Positions 34,399-42,615 of a stretch of DNA of 64,000 nt are shown here, one piece after another (within the stretch, counting starts at the first letter, position 1; each line of letters starts with the position of its first letter). Origin of the DNA: Sphingopyxis sp. (lineage in GTDB: Bacteria; Pseudomonadota; Alphaproteobacteria; Sphingomonadales; Sphingomonadaceae); assembly GCF_016704835.1 (NCBI RefSeq), contig NZ_JADIZJ010000001.1, forward strand, positions 605,001 to 669,000, read 5' to 3'. Made by a program: the position numbers and the translations under genes. The notes under the pieces were generated by a model. It had not been told where the DNA came from, made no database searches, and saw only the letters and a program-made list of their open reading frames with translations.

Positions 34399-35252
34399 AT
34401 CGCCGCGCAAACCGCAGTCCCAAACGCCGCACCCTTGTCGGGGGCATGATGCAGGAACAGCGAGGGTTCGATCAGTTCGAGCTCCATGATGTGGAGCTTG
34501 CCCGCAGCGTCGCCGACCATGTCGACGCGCGCGTAATCCGGCGATGCCGGCGCCGCGGCCAGCGCCGCCGCCGCCAGAGCGCGCGCGGCATCGCTTGCTT
34601 CCCATACCGTCTCGCGTCCGCCAAATTGTTCCTGGACGCGAAAGTCACCCGACGCCGGGCGCTTGACGATTGCGTGGCTCAATTGTCCGGCGAAGAAGAA
34701 CAGCGAAAATTCGCCCTCGGTCAGGATGCCCGGCATGAGCGGCTGGACAAGGCGGCGTTGACCTAAGGCGTCAGCAGGGATCGCATCGCCCGCCGCAATG
34801 CGGTGGGTGCCGTCGGCGCCGCCCGAGATCGCCGGTTTGATCACGACTTCTTCGGCGCCGAGTTGCAACCGCGCGGCGGCAAGGCTGGAATCGTCGAGCG
34901 CGGCGACCTCGACCGTCGGCACCACCGCGACGCCCTTTGCGCCAAGTTCGCCCAAATACGCCTTGTCACTGTTCCAGCGCAGCACCGGCACCGGATTGGC
35001 GACCGGCAACGCTTCGGTCTCCAGCCGGTCCAGCAGCGCGTACCAGGCCGCGACATCGCGCTGATACCCCCAGGCAAAGAGCGGCAGAATCAGGTCATAG
35101 CCCGACAAATCGCCGGGGTCGGTCCATACCCGCTGCTCGACGACCAGCCCGGCGCCGCTCAGCGCCGCCGCCTTGCGCGTGAAGGCGGGGTGCCAGTTTT
35201 CGTAATAATCGGGCGCTGGGACAAGGATAGCGACGCGGGGTTGGAAAGGCAT
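34395..35252 (-). CDS. ATP-grasp (RimK-like) ligase of unknown substrate
   Basis: The 285-residue protein has an N-terminal Rossmann-like part (RVAILVPAPDYYENWHP) and an ATP-grasp domain. LRWNSDKAYLGELGAKGVAV is the segment after the lid, EEVVIKPAISGGADGT is the ATP-binding loop, and IMELELIEPSLFL is the metal-binding end. ATP-grasp enzymes join a carboxylate to an amine or thiol through an acyl-phosphate; the substrates cannot be read from the sequence. I chose the ATG at 35252 (MPFQPRVAILVPAP). A palindromic repeat separates it from the dehydrogenase gene. Confidence 0.85.
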   Translation of the reverse strand: MPFQPRVAILVPAPDYYENWHPAFTRKAAALSGAGLVVEQRVWTDPGDLSGYDLILPLFAWGYQRDVAAWYALLDRLETEALPVANPVPVLRWNSDKAYLGELGAKGVAVVPTVEVAALDDSSLAAARLQLGAEEVVIKPAISGGADGTHRIAAGDAIPADALGQRRLVQPLMPGILTEGEFSLFFFAGQLSHAIVKRPASGDFRVQEQFGGRETVWEASDAARALAAAALAAAPASPDYARVDMVGDAAGKLHIMELELIEPSLFLHHAPDKGAAFGTAVCAAI

Positions 35253-35277
35253 GGACTTCGATCGCTTTCTCAATCTG

Positions 35278-35373
35278 CGTCATTGCGAGGAGCGAAGCGA
35301 CGAAGCAATCTCCAGTTTTCGACCTCGCATAACATCGAGGGCTGGAGATTGCTTCGCTTCGCTCCCGATGACG
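35278..35373. repeat. Intergenic palindromic repeat, GCGAAGCGACGAAGCAATCTCC type
   Basis: Arms CGTCATTGCGAGGAGCGAAG... (from 35278) and the near complement CTTCGCTCCCGATGACG (to 35373), together with CTGGAGATTGC opposite GCAATCTCCAG, make a long imperfect hairpin. It lies between the ATP-grasp and the NAD-glutamate dehydrogenase genes. Sequences of this type are widespread in bacterial genomes (general knowledge). Confidence 0.8.
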
Positions 35374-35392
35374 AGGCTATGGGGCGCGATGT

Positions 35393-38300
35393 TTACCGAC
35401 CCAAGAGCCCGCGCGCCTGTCCCGCAATATGCGAGAGCATCGCACCGTTCGGGTTCGGGATCGTCCGTGCCCGCTCGACCGTTGCCCGGAATTGCGCCAC
35501 CCGCGGGGCATGGTCGGCGAGCCATTTGGTCACCGCGGTATCGAGATCGCCTTTCGGCAGCTGCGCCAGGAAAGTCAGCCGCATCTGCTGGAAATCGCGC
35601 GCCAAGCTGTTGACCAGCAGGCGTTCCCACGGATCGCCGGGGCTCATATGCGCCGCTAGCGTCTGTGCCCAGTCCAGCCCGAGCGCTTCGCCCAGATGGG
35701 TGAATGCACTGGTTACCGCAACCTCGTCGTCGCCGCGTCGCTCCGCGAGGTCGACGATGCCGATCGCGCCGTCGGTCTTGAACAGCCGTACGACCGCCGC
35801 GGTCAGCGCCTCGGGCGCGCCGGCCTCGAGCAGTTGCTGGGTGAGCATATCCCACTGGCGCTTGACCGACGGGCTGAGCAGCCCGTCAACGCTGGCGTTC
35901 AGGCGATCGACCCCGGGTTCGAGCCGCGCGACCACTGGTCCCGCCTGCGCCAGCGCTTGCGTCACGCGCAGCAAATCGGCCATTTGCGAGGTCATTGCCG
36001 ATGCCGCCTGGCTGAACAGCGACAGACGCACGCTTTCGTCGATCTTTGCCGCGTCGAGCGCGTCCCAGAGAGCGGGCAGGTCGAGCAGGCGCTCGACCGC
36101 GACGAACGCCGCGGCGATGTCTCCCAGCGCGCAGCCCTCTTCTTCGACGAGTTCGAACGGATGGACGATGCCCATGCGGTTGATGATGCGGTTGGCGAGC
36201 TTGGTCGCGATGATTTCGCGGCGCAGCTGGTGATCAGCAATCGCCGCGGCGAAATCGCGCTGCATTTCGGTCGGGAACGCTGCCGCAAGATCACTCGCCA
36301 GTGCCGGATCGTCGGGCAGACTGCTGATTTCGATCGCCTCTTGCAAGGCCAGCTTGGCGGTCGACAGCAGCACCGCGAGTTCGGGGCGGGTCAGACCCCG
36401 CCCTTCGGCGGCGCGACGGAGCAATTCATCGTTTGCCGCCAGCCCTTCGACCTTGCGGTCAAGGCGGCCCGACGCCTCGAACGTCTCCATCAGCCGGACG
36501 TAGGAGGCGACCGCCGCCGACCCGCCCTTTTCGGCAATCGACAGCGCCAGCGCCTGGAGACGGTTATCCTCGAGCACCAGTTCGGCCACATCGTCGGTCA
36601 TCCGCACCAGCAGCGCGTCACGCGCGTCCTGCGCCAGTCGCCCTTCGGTCATCTCGCGGTTGAGCGCGATCTTGATGTTTACCTCGTTATCCGAGCAATC
36701 AACGCCGGCGCTGTTGTCGATGAAGTCGGTGTTGATCCGCCCGCCCTTCGCCGAAAAGGCGATGCGAGCCGCTTGCGTCGTGCCGAGGTTCGCGCCCTCG
36801 CCCACCGCGCGCACGCGCAGATCCTCGGCATCGACGCGCAGCGCGTCATTGGCGGGATCACCGACCTCGGCATTATTCTGGCTCGCGGCCTTCACATAGG
36901 TGCCGATGCCGCCGAACCACAGCAGGTCGGCGGGCGCCTTGAGGATCGCCGAGATCAGCGATCCGGGGTCGATTTCGGACACTGTCAGCCCGAGCAGCGT
37001 CTGGATTTCGGGGCTGAGCGGGATGCTTTTCTGGCTGCGCGGAAAAATGCCCCCGCCTTTCGAGATCAGTTTGGCATTGTAATCGGCCCAGCTCGACCGG
37101 GGCAGCTTGAACATCCGCTCGCGCTCCTTCCAGCTTTTCGCCGGATCGGGATTGGGGTCGAGGAAGATGTGGCGATGGTCGAACGCCGCAACCAGCTGGA
37201 TCGCCTTCGACAGCAGCATGCCGTTGCCGAACACATCGCCCGACATGTCACCGCAGCCGACCACACGGATCGTCTCGGTCTGCACATCGACGCCCATTTC
37301 GGCGAAGTGGCGCTGCACCGAGAGCCACGCGCCCTTGGCGGTGATCCCCATTGCCTTGTGGTCATAGCCGTTCGACCCGCCGCTCGCGAACGCGTCGCCG
37401 AGCCAGAAGTCGCGCTCCATCGCGAGCGCGTTGGCGACGTCGGAGAAGGTCGCGGTGCCCTTGTCGGCGGCGACGACGAAATAGGGATCATCACCGTCGT
37501 GGATCACGACGCCCTTGGGGTGCACGACCTTGCCGGCGACCAGATTGTCGGTGATCGATAGCAAGGCGCGGATAAAGATGCGGTAGCATTCGGTACCCTC
37601 GGCGAACCACGCGTCGCGGTCGAGCGACTGGTCGGGGAGCGCCTTGGGATAGAAGCCGCCCTTCGCACCGGTCGGCACGATGACGGCGTTCTTGACGCGC
37701 TGCGCCTTCATCAGCCCGAGGATCTCGGTGCGGAAGTCGTCGCGGCGATCGGACCAGCGCAGCCCGCCGCGCGCGACCGGACCGGCGCGCAGGTGGATGC
37801 CCTCGACCCGCGGCGAATAGACCCACACTTCGCGCCAGGGCAACGGTTTGGGCAGGCCGGGGACAAGGCTCGAATCGATCTTGAACGCCAGCGCTTCCTC
37901 CGCCGCCGGGGCAAAGGCGTTGGTACGCAATGTCGCGCCGATCACGGCATGAAACAGGCGGAGGATGCGGTCCTCGTCGATCGATTTGATGTCGGCAAAG
38001 CCCGCGAGAATATCGGTTTCCAGTGCCTCGGCGCGCGCTACATCGCGCGCCTTGGGATCGTGGAGCGCGGAGAAACGCTCGATCAGCGCCGCGGTGAGAG
38101 CAGGGGCATGACGCAGCGCGCTGACCACCGTATCCATGCCATAGGCCGACCCGCCCTGACGCAGATAGCGGAACCAGGCGCGCAACCACACGATCGCGCG
38201 CGGATCGGTCTGGTTGGTGAGTACCAACTCATTGAAGGCGTCATTTTCAGCCCGGCCGCCAAGCACCGCGGCAATCGCGCCTTCGAGCACTTCGGCATAG

Positions 38301-40111
38301 GGCAGCAGGGCGAGTTCATCGACAGTCGCGGGCAATCGCAGCGTGAAATCATGGATCACGATCGGTGGCTCTTCGTCAGCGTCCGTCCCAGGCGCGCGGC
38401 TTTGGCCAAGCGCGGTCGGGATTTCCTCGAGCACCTCGAATCCGAAATGTTCGAGCGCGGGAACGACGTCGGACAGCGCGAGCGGGCCGACCGCGCTATA
38501 AACCTTCAGCCGCAGCCGGTCGTCGCCGTCGAGCGTCTTGCGCGCGAGCCGGACGCTGCGCGGATTGTCGGCGTCGAGATCGCGCAGGCGCAGGATGTCG
38601 CGCGCCGCTTCGGCGGGATTATAGAGGTTGCGGTAATTGGGCGGGAAGGTTGGGGCGAAGCGCGCCGCCAGCGCCGCGGCGCGGCCGGGGTCCCCGCGCT
38701 TCGCCAACGCCGCCTCGACCTCGGGCTGCCAGCCGCGCACCATCTGTTCGAGCTGGGTATTGAGCGCGTCTGTGTCGGGTACGACGCCGCCGCTGCGCAG
38801 ATCGAGCGTGTAGCGCAGCAACGCCGCGCCGCCATCTTCGAGCACCATCGTCCAGCCGATCACACCGGCTTTCGCCTCGCGCACCAGCATTGCCTCGACC
38901 GCGATGCGGCGGCCGGTCGACACCTCGTCGCGCGGCAGCCAGACGAACACAAACAGGTGGCGGCCGAGCGCGCTGCGCACCGTTACCAGCTTGGGCCGCG
39001 GCCGGTCTGTGATCGACATCGAGGTCAGCACCAGCTCTTCGAGCGAGGCGGCATCGAAGGCGATCAGCAGATCGTGCGGCAGCGCGGTCAACGCATGCGC
39101 CAGCGCTTTGCCGGCATGGCCCGACGGGTCGAAGCCGAATTTGCTCATCAGCGCGTCGAGCTGCGCGCGCAGCACGGGCACCTTATCGGGACGCGCCGAC
39201 AGCGCTGCGCTGGTCCACAGCCCCGCGTGGATCGACAGGCGATCGACCTTCTTGCCCTTCATTTCAGGCACGATAACGAGGTCGAGCAGCACCCGGCGAT
39301 GGACCGCGGACAAACGGTTCGACTTGATCAACAGCGGCGCCTGGCCGCGATCATCGAACCAGGCAAACGCCGCATCGAGCGCGGCGGGCGACAGCAGTTG
39401 GCTCTCGCTGCTCTCACTCACCCCCAAGGGATCCTGAACCTTGCCGTCGCGGGTGCGCCATTCATGGCCAAGCTGGGTCATTGCCCCGCCTTCGAACCAG
39501 CGAAGCAGTTCGGCGGCCTCGCCCTCGACGCGCATCGCGGCATCGGCGAGCATCGCGGCGCGCATCGCGCGCCAGTCGCGCACCGCAGCGCGCACATCGC
39601 GCAGCGCACCCTCGATCGCGTCGAGCAGCCGCCGCCGCGCCCGCGCATCGCCGCGTTCGAGTTCCATATAAATTACCGACTCGCGCGCTGGCCCCTCGCC
39701 CGCTTCGAGCAAATGCCCCTTGGCATCGCGCGTCACCGCGACGACGGGGTGGAGGATGCGGTGGACGGCGAGTCCCTGCGCGGCGACGATCTGCGACGTC
39801 GAATCGACGAGGAACGGCATGTCGTCGTTGACGATGACGAGCCGCATGCGGCGGTCGGTGCCGTCGGCGGCCATCGGTTCGAGCAGCAAAGACGGGGTTT
39901 CGGCGGCGCGGTCGAGCGACGCGCGCCCCGCAAACTGGCTGGCGTCAGCAAGCGCGGCCTTGTCCATATCGTCACCTTCGCCGGGCAACGCGCTGCCGTG
40001 CAGCGCGGCCAGATAGGCGGCGGCAATTTTGGGGGGGACTTTGGCGGTGGGGGCGGTTGGCGTGTCCGTTTCCGGCGTGGCGGACGAAATTTGAGGCATA
40101 AAGTGCAGCAT
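35393..40111 (-). CDS. NAD-specific glutamate dehydrogenase, large (about 180 kDa) type
   Basis: This 1572-residue enzyme of the GDH_180 class converts L-glutamate to 2-oxoglutarate and ammonia with NAD, mainly in catabolism. The large N-terminal regulatory part includes VNDDMPFLVDSTSQIVAAQG. The catalytic part has GGLRWSDRRDDFRTEILGLM and KNAVIVPTGAKGGFYPK. The Rossmann region includes VVGCGDMSGDVFGNGM. Length and block order are as in other bacteria. The ATG at 40111 has a weak ribosome site, and the ATG four codons later (40099) is an alternative. The gene is a possible end point for glutamate from the dgc cluster. Confidence 0.95.
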   Translation of the reverse strand: MLHFMPQISSATPETDTPTAPTAKVPPKIAAAYLAALHGSALPGEGDDMDKAALADASQFAGRASLDRAAETPSLLLEPMAADGTDRRMRLVIVNDDMPFLVDSTSQIVAAQGLAVHRILHPVVAVTRDAKGHLLEAGEGPARESVIYMELERGDARARRRLLDAIEGALRDVRAAVRDWRAMRAAMLADAAMRVEGEAAELLRWFEGGAMTQLGHEWRTRDGKVQDPLGVSESSESQLLSPAALDAAFAWFDDRGQAPLLIKSNRLSAVHRRVLLDLVIVPEMKGKKVDRLSIHAGLWTSAALSARPDKVPVLRAQLDALMSKFGFDPSGHAGKALAHALTALPHDLLIAFDAASLEELVLTSMSITDRPRPKLVTVRSALGRHLFVFVWLPRDEVSTGRRIAVEAMLVREAKAGVIGWTMVLEDGGAALLRYTLDLRSGGVVPDTDALNTQLEQMVRGWQPEVEAALAKRGDPGRAAALAARFAPTFPPNYRNLYNPAEAARDILRLRDLDADNPRSVRLARKTLDGDDRLRLKVYSAVGPLALSDVVPALEHFGFEVLEEIPTALGQSRAPGTDADEEPPIVIHDFTLRLPATVDELALLPYAEVLEGAIAAVLGGRAENDAFNELVLTNQTDPRAIVWLRAWFRYLRQGGSAYGMDTVVSALRHAPALTAALIERFSALHDPKARDVARAEALETDILAGFADIKSIDEDRILRLFHAVIGATLRTNAFAPAAEEALAFKIDSSLVPGLPKPLPWREVWVYSPRVEGIHLRAGPVARGGLRWSDRRDDFRTEILGLMKAQRVKNAVIVPTGAKGGFYPKALPDQSLDRDAWFAEGTECYRIFIRALLSITDNLVAGKVVHPKGVVIHDGDDPYFVVAADKGTATFSDVANALAMERDFWLGDAFASGGSNGYDHKAMGITAKGAWLSVQRHFAEMGVDVQTETIRVVGCGDMSGDVFGNGMLLSKAIQLVAAFDHRHIFLDPNPDPAKSWKERERMFKLPRSSWADYNAKLISKGGGIFPRSQKSIPLSPEIQTLLGLTVSEIDPGSLISAILKAPADLLWFGGIGTYVKAASQNNAEVGDPANDALRVDAEDLRVRAVGEGANLGTTQAARIAFSAKGGRINTDFIDNSAGVDCSDNEVNIKIALNREMTEGRLAQDARDALLVRMTDDVAELVLEDNRLQALALSIAEKGGSAAVASYVRLMETFEASGRLDRKVEGLAANDELLRRAAEGRGLTRPELAVLLSTAKLALQEAIEISSLPDDPALASDLAAAFPTEMQRDFAAAIADHQLRREIIATKLANRIINRMGIVHPFELVEEEGCALGDIAAAFVAVERLLDLPALWDALDAAKIDESVRLSLFSQAASAMTSQMADLLRVTQALAQAGPVVARLEPGVDRLNASVDGLLSPSVKRQWDMLTQQLLEAGAPEALTAAVVRLFKTDGAIGIVDLAERRGDDEVAVTSAFTHLGEALGLDWAQTLAAHMSPGDPWERLLVNSLARDFQQMRLTFLAQLPKGDLDTAVTKWLADHAPRVAQFRATVERARTIPNPNGAMLSHIAGQARGLLGR

Positions 40112-40263
40112 CCCGAACCAAAAGATGGGGATCCCTGCCGACGATCGGCGGGGGCCCGTTCGCTCCGCACCCTATGCGCCTGTGGCGCGCGCGGCTCAAG
40201 ACCTCGTTCGCGCGTCGGCGTTAAATTATTTCAACTTTCGGATCGACTGTTGCGTGTACGCAC

Positions 40264-41613
40264 TCAGCCGCCCGTGATCGGTACCGCTTTGCGCGCAAGC
40301 TTGGCGATCAGTGCGGGATCATCCGCCGCCTTGGCGACGATACCAATGTGTCCGCCCGGCATCGCGCGCGCGATCAGCACGACAAATTCGGCGTCACCCG
40401 CGTCATGTTCGAGGATGATCGCCGGATGCGCGGTGCGCAGCGCGTCGAGCTTGTCGTCCACCTTTGCAGCGACTTCGCGCTCGGGCTTGCGGCGTGCGCG
40501 CGCATCCTTGATCAAGCCTTTGAGCCCGCCTGGATAGCGGTCGAGATAGGCAGCGAGTTCGCCGCGCCCGACGCCTTCGTCCTTGGCATGGCCAAGCACA
40601 CAGGCATATTCGGCGAGGCGGGTCTTGTCGTAGGTTGCCCCGAAAACCAGCTTCACGACCGGCGTCATCGGCGCGCGGTCCTGCACTGCCAGCCCGGCGT
40701 CGTCGAGCAAAGCGGCAAAGGCTTCGGGCTGCTGCTCGGCGACGAGCGCAAAATCCCATGCCTTGGCGACCGCCTGATACAGCGCCCCGCGGCTGCGGCT
40801 GTCGGCGGCAATCGCGCGCTCGGCGGTTTCGCGCGCCAGCGCCAGCCAGTCGGCGAGTTGGGCGTCGGCGCCTGGGTCGATGTTGTTCATCGGCTCGTCG
40901 TCAGGGTCGACATCCGCCTCGAATGGCACGTCGCTGCTGTCGACCAACGCGCCAAAGCCGGGAGTCGCATCGCCATCGACATCGTCGTCGAGATGTTCGC
41001 TATCGGGACCGTCGGCCCACACCGGCACCGGCGCGGTCAACGGCGCCGCGCTGCGCAGCGCCTGTTCGACCGACAACTGCAATTCGGCGGCCTGGTCGGC
41101 GGGCGCCGCTTCCTTCCAGTTGATCACCCCCATGATAAAATCGATCGTATCGTCGTCGGACGAGAAGGGGAGCAGGATGCCGCGGTACATGATGGTGACG
41201 CCGCGATCGTTGACGAATTCGGCTTCGAACCCGATCGGCGCGCGGTTGGCGATGATCTGGAGATAATGGTCGGTCAGCCGCGACAGGAGCGAACGCCCCG
41301 GAATCTGGCTGATGTAATGGACATCCTCGTCGATCTGCGACTCGGCGCGCAGCCGGTCACCGACAAAGGCGATGCCGGGATTCTCGACCCCGGCGGTAAA
41401 GTCGAGCAGCACGGCGTTCGAACCGAAGTCGGCGCCCTCCAGGTCGAGATCCTCGACCGAGGGATAAGCGCGGTCGGCGAGCAGTGATGCCCAGTAATTA
41501 TAGGCGCGCACCTGCATCCGCCGTTCGTCGACACCGACCGACGCGGGCGGATCGATCGCCCCGTCATCCTGGTCGTGGCTGCCCGAAAGCAGTCCGCGCA
41601 TGCTGTCCATCAT
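40264..41613 (-). CDS. PAS-domain protein (PAS_5-like) with helical C-terminus
   Basis: The 449-residue cytosolic protein has a PAS_5-like sensory domain (about residues 30-170). It includes RAYNYWASLLADRAYPSVED, the RFRL-like segment GIAFVGDRLRAESQID and ISQIPGRSLLSRLTDHYLQI. An acidic linker follows, then a helical region of about 200 residues (ARETAERAIAADSRSRGALY). There is no kinase, GGDEF or methyl-accepting domain, so the output is unknown. A strong promoter with two operator-like motifs lies about 190 bases upstream. The glutamate dehydrogenase gene follows after 152 bases. Confidence 0.72.
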   Translation of the reverse strand: MMDSMRGLLSGSHDQDDGAIDPPASVGVDERRMQVRAYNYWASLLADRAYPSVEDLDLEGADFGSNAVLLDFTAGVENPGIAFVGDRLRAESQIDEDVHYISQIPGRSLLSRLTDHYLQIIANRAPIGFEAEFVNDRGVTIMYRGILLPFSSDDDTIDFIMGVINWKEAAPADQAAELQLSVEQALRSAAPLTAPVPVWADGPDSEHLDDDVDGDATPGFGALVDSSDVPFEADVDPDDEPMNNIDPGADAQLADWLALARETAERAIAADSRSRGALYQAVAKAWDFALVAEQQPEAFAALLDDAGLAVQDRAPMTPVVKLVFGATYDKTRLAEYACVLGHAKDEGVGRGELAAYLDRYPGGLKGLIKDARARRKPEREVAAKVDDKLDALRTAHPAIILEHDAGDAEFVVLIARAMPGGHIGIVAKAADDPALIAKLARKAVPITGG

Positions 41614-41742
41614 TTATCCCCAGCCAAATACATCGGGGGATGTCATGCACCAGAAGTGGTAAAAGCCGCGTAAACGATAGCAAAGATGCAGTCTGGTACT
41701 GGCGCCGTTGCGATGGGTTTCACCTGCCGGATACCAAGAGTT

Positions 41743-41778
41743 CCGGCCGCCGTGCGATCATCGTCGCGCGGCGGCCGG
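41743..41778. other. Strong GC-rich hairpin in the leader of the PAS gene
   Basis: CCGGCCGCCG (41743-41752) and CGGCGGCCGG (41769-41778) are exact complements. The pairing continues inward, with two wobble pairs, to a 4-base loop, giving a stem of about 16 bp. No T run follows on either strand, so it is not a standard terminator. It would form in the 5' leader of the minus-strand transcript from the promoter at 41809-41836. Confidence 0.5.
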
Positions 41779-41798
41779 TCCGGGGGGAGAGCCCGTTA

Positions 41799-41861
41799 TG
41801 TACCAATTAGTATATAATCTGCAGGCACAGCGTCAAGCGTCTTTGTGTACCGCTTAGTAAA
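41799..41861 (-). promoter_or_regulatory. Sigma-70-type promoter with two TetR-type operator motifs
   Basis: On the minus strand TTGACG (41831-41836) and TATACT (41809-41814) are spaced by 16 bases. A 16-base motif occurs twice: TTTACTAAGCGGTACA (41846-41861), just upstream of the -35 box, and TATACTAATTGGTACA (41799-41814), covering the -10 box. The spacing between starts is 47 bases. The arrangement is that of a repressible promoter pointing at the PAS gene (start 41613). The adjacent TetR gene is a natural but unproven candidate for the repressor. Confidence 0.6.
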
Positions 41862-41870
41862 TTTCTTTAA

Positions 41871-42466
41871 TTAGCGCCCCGGCCATAGCTTCAAACCAGT
41901 TTCGACCAGCCGTTTGAGTTCAGCACGCGTTGCGCCGGAGCCTGCCTGCACCGCCATACCCTGGTTCATCGCGGTCAAAAATGCCGCAAGTCCGCCCGGA
42001 TCGACGTCGTCAGGAAAATCGCCCTCATCCTTCGCCCGCGTAAAGCGCTCGAGCATGGCGCGCTTCGCGGTGGCGCTGCGCGGATGCATTCAGCTTCGGC
42101 GCCGCAAGCGACCGAATTGATCACCCCCAGGCAGCCGTTGGGATTTTCAGGACAGGTATACATATCGAGCGCGCCGTACATCAGCCGCTCTGCCACCCCG
42201 CGCGCGGTCGGCGCATCGAGCGCGGCGCGCATATAATCGGTCTTTTCGCGCTCATACAGGTCGAGCGCCTTGTTAAACAGCGCCTCCTTGTTACCGAACG
42301 CGGCATAAAGGCTGGGCTTGGTGATCCCCATCGCTTCGGTGAGGTCGGCCATCGACGCGCCCTCATAGCCTTTCGACCAAAACACGCGCAGCGCCGCCGC
42401 GAGCGCCGCATCGACGCAGAATTCGCGCGGACGGCCTTTCGGGACGGTGGCGGCATCGATTTCCAT
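41871..42466 (-). pseudogene. TetR-family regulator interrupted by a frameshift
   Basis: The first frame (from the ATG at 42466) gives a clear TetR N-terminus: GRPREFCVDAALAAALRVFW, then the helix-turn-helix MADLTEAMGITKPSLYAAFG, up to CLGVINSVACGAEAE. From about 42090 the family sequence continues in another frame: ATAKRAMLERFTRAKDEGDF and the end MAVQAGSGATRAELKRLVET, to a stop at 41871. Joining the frames gives a normal protein of about 195 residues. The first frame alone runs on to 41975 with unrelated sequence. The break lies in 42070-42095. It could be a real mutation or a base-call error. Confidence 0.8.
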
Positions 42467-42566
42467 AACGGCTGGTATATAAGTGAGGCGCCGAATAATG
42501 TCCAGCGGCGCCTGGCGTGGATGCTGGCGACCTAGGGTAAAGGCTCTCCTGGCCGTGCAACGAACG

Positions 42567-42599
42567 AAAAAAGGGAGAGCAGCGACGCCCTCCCCTTTT
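42567..42599 (-). terminator. Rho-independent terminator after the TonB-dependent receptor gene
   Basis: On the minus strand AAAAGGGGAGGGC and GCTCTCCCTTTTTT pair around a short loop, and the T run ends the structure. It lies 17 bases after the receptor stop at 42616. Confidence 0.75.
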
Positions 42600-42615
42600 C
42601 CTCATTGGCCTTGGG

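Noticed and set aside
37793..40537. Very long open frame (914 codons) on the plus strand opposite the glutamate dehydrogenase gene, and another at 35696-37561
   Set aside because: Both are antisense to a conserved 1572-residue enzyme, with compositions rich in Arg, Gln and His and no family motifs. High G+C coding DNA often leaves long antisense frames open.
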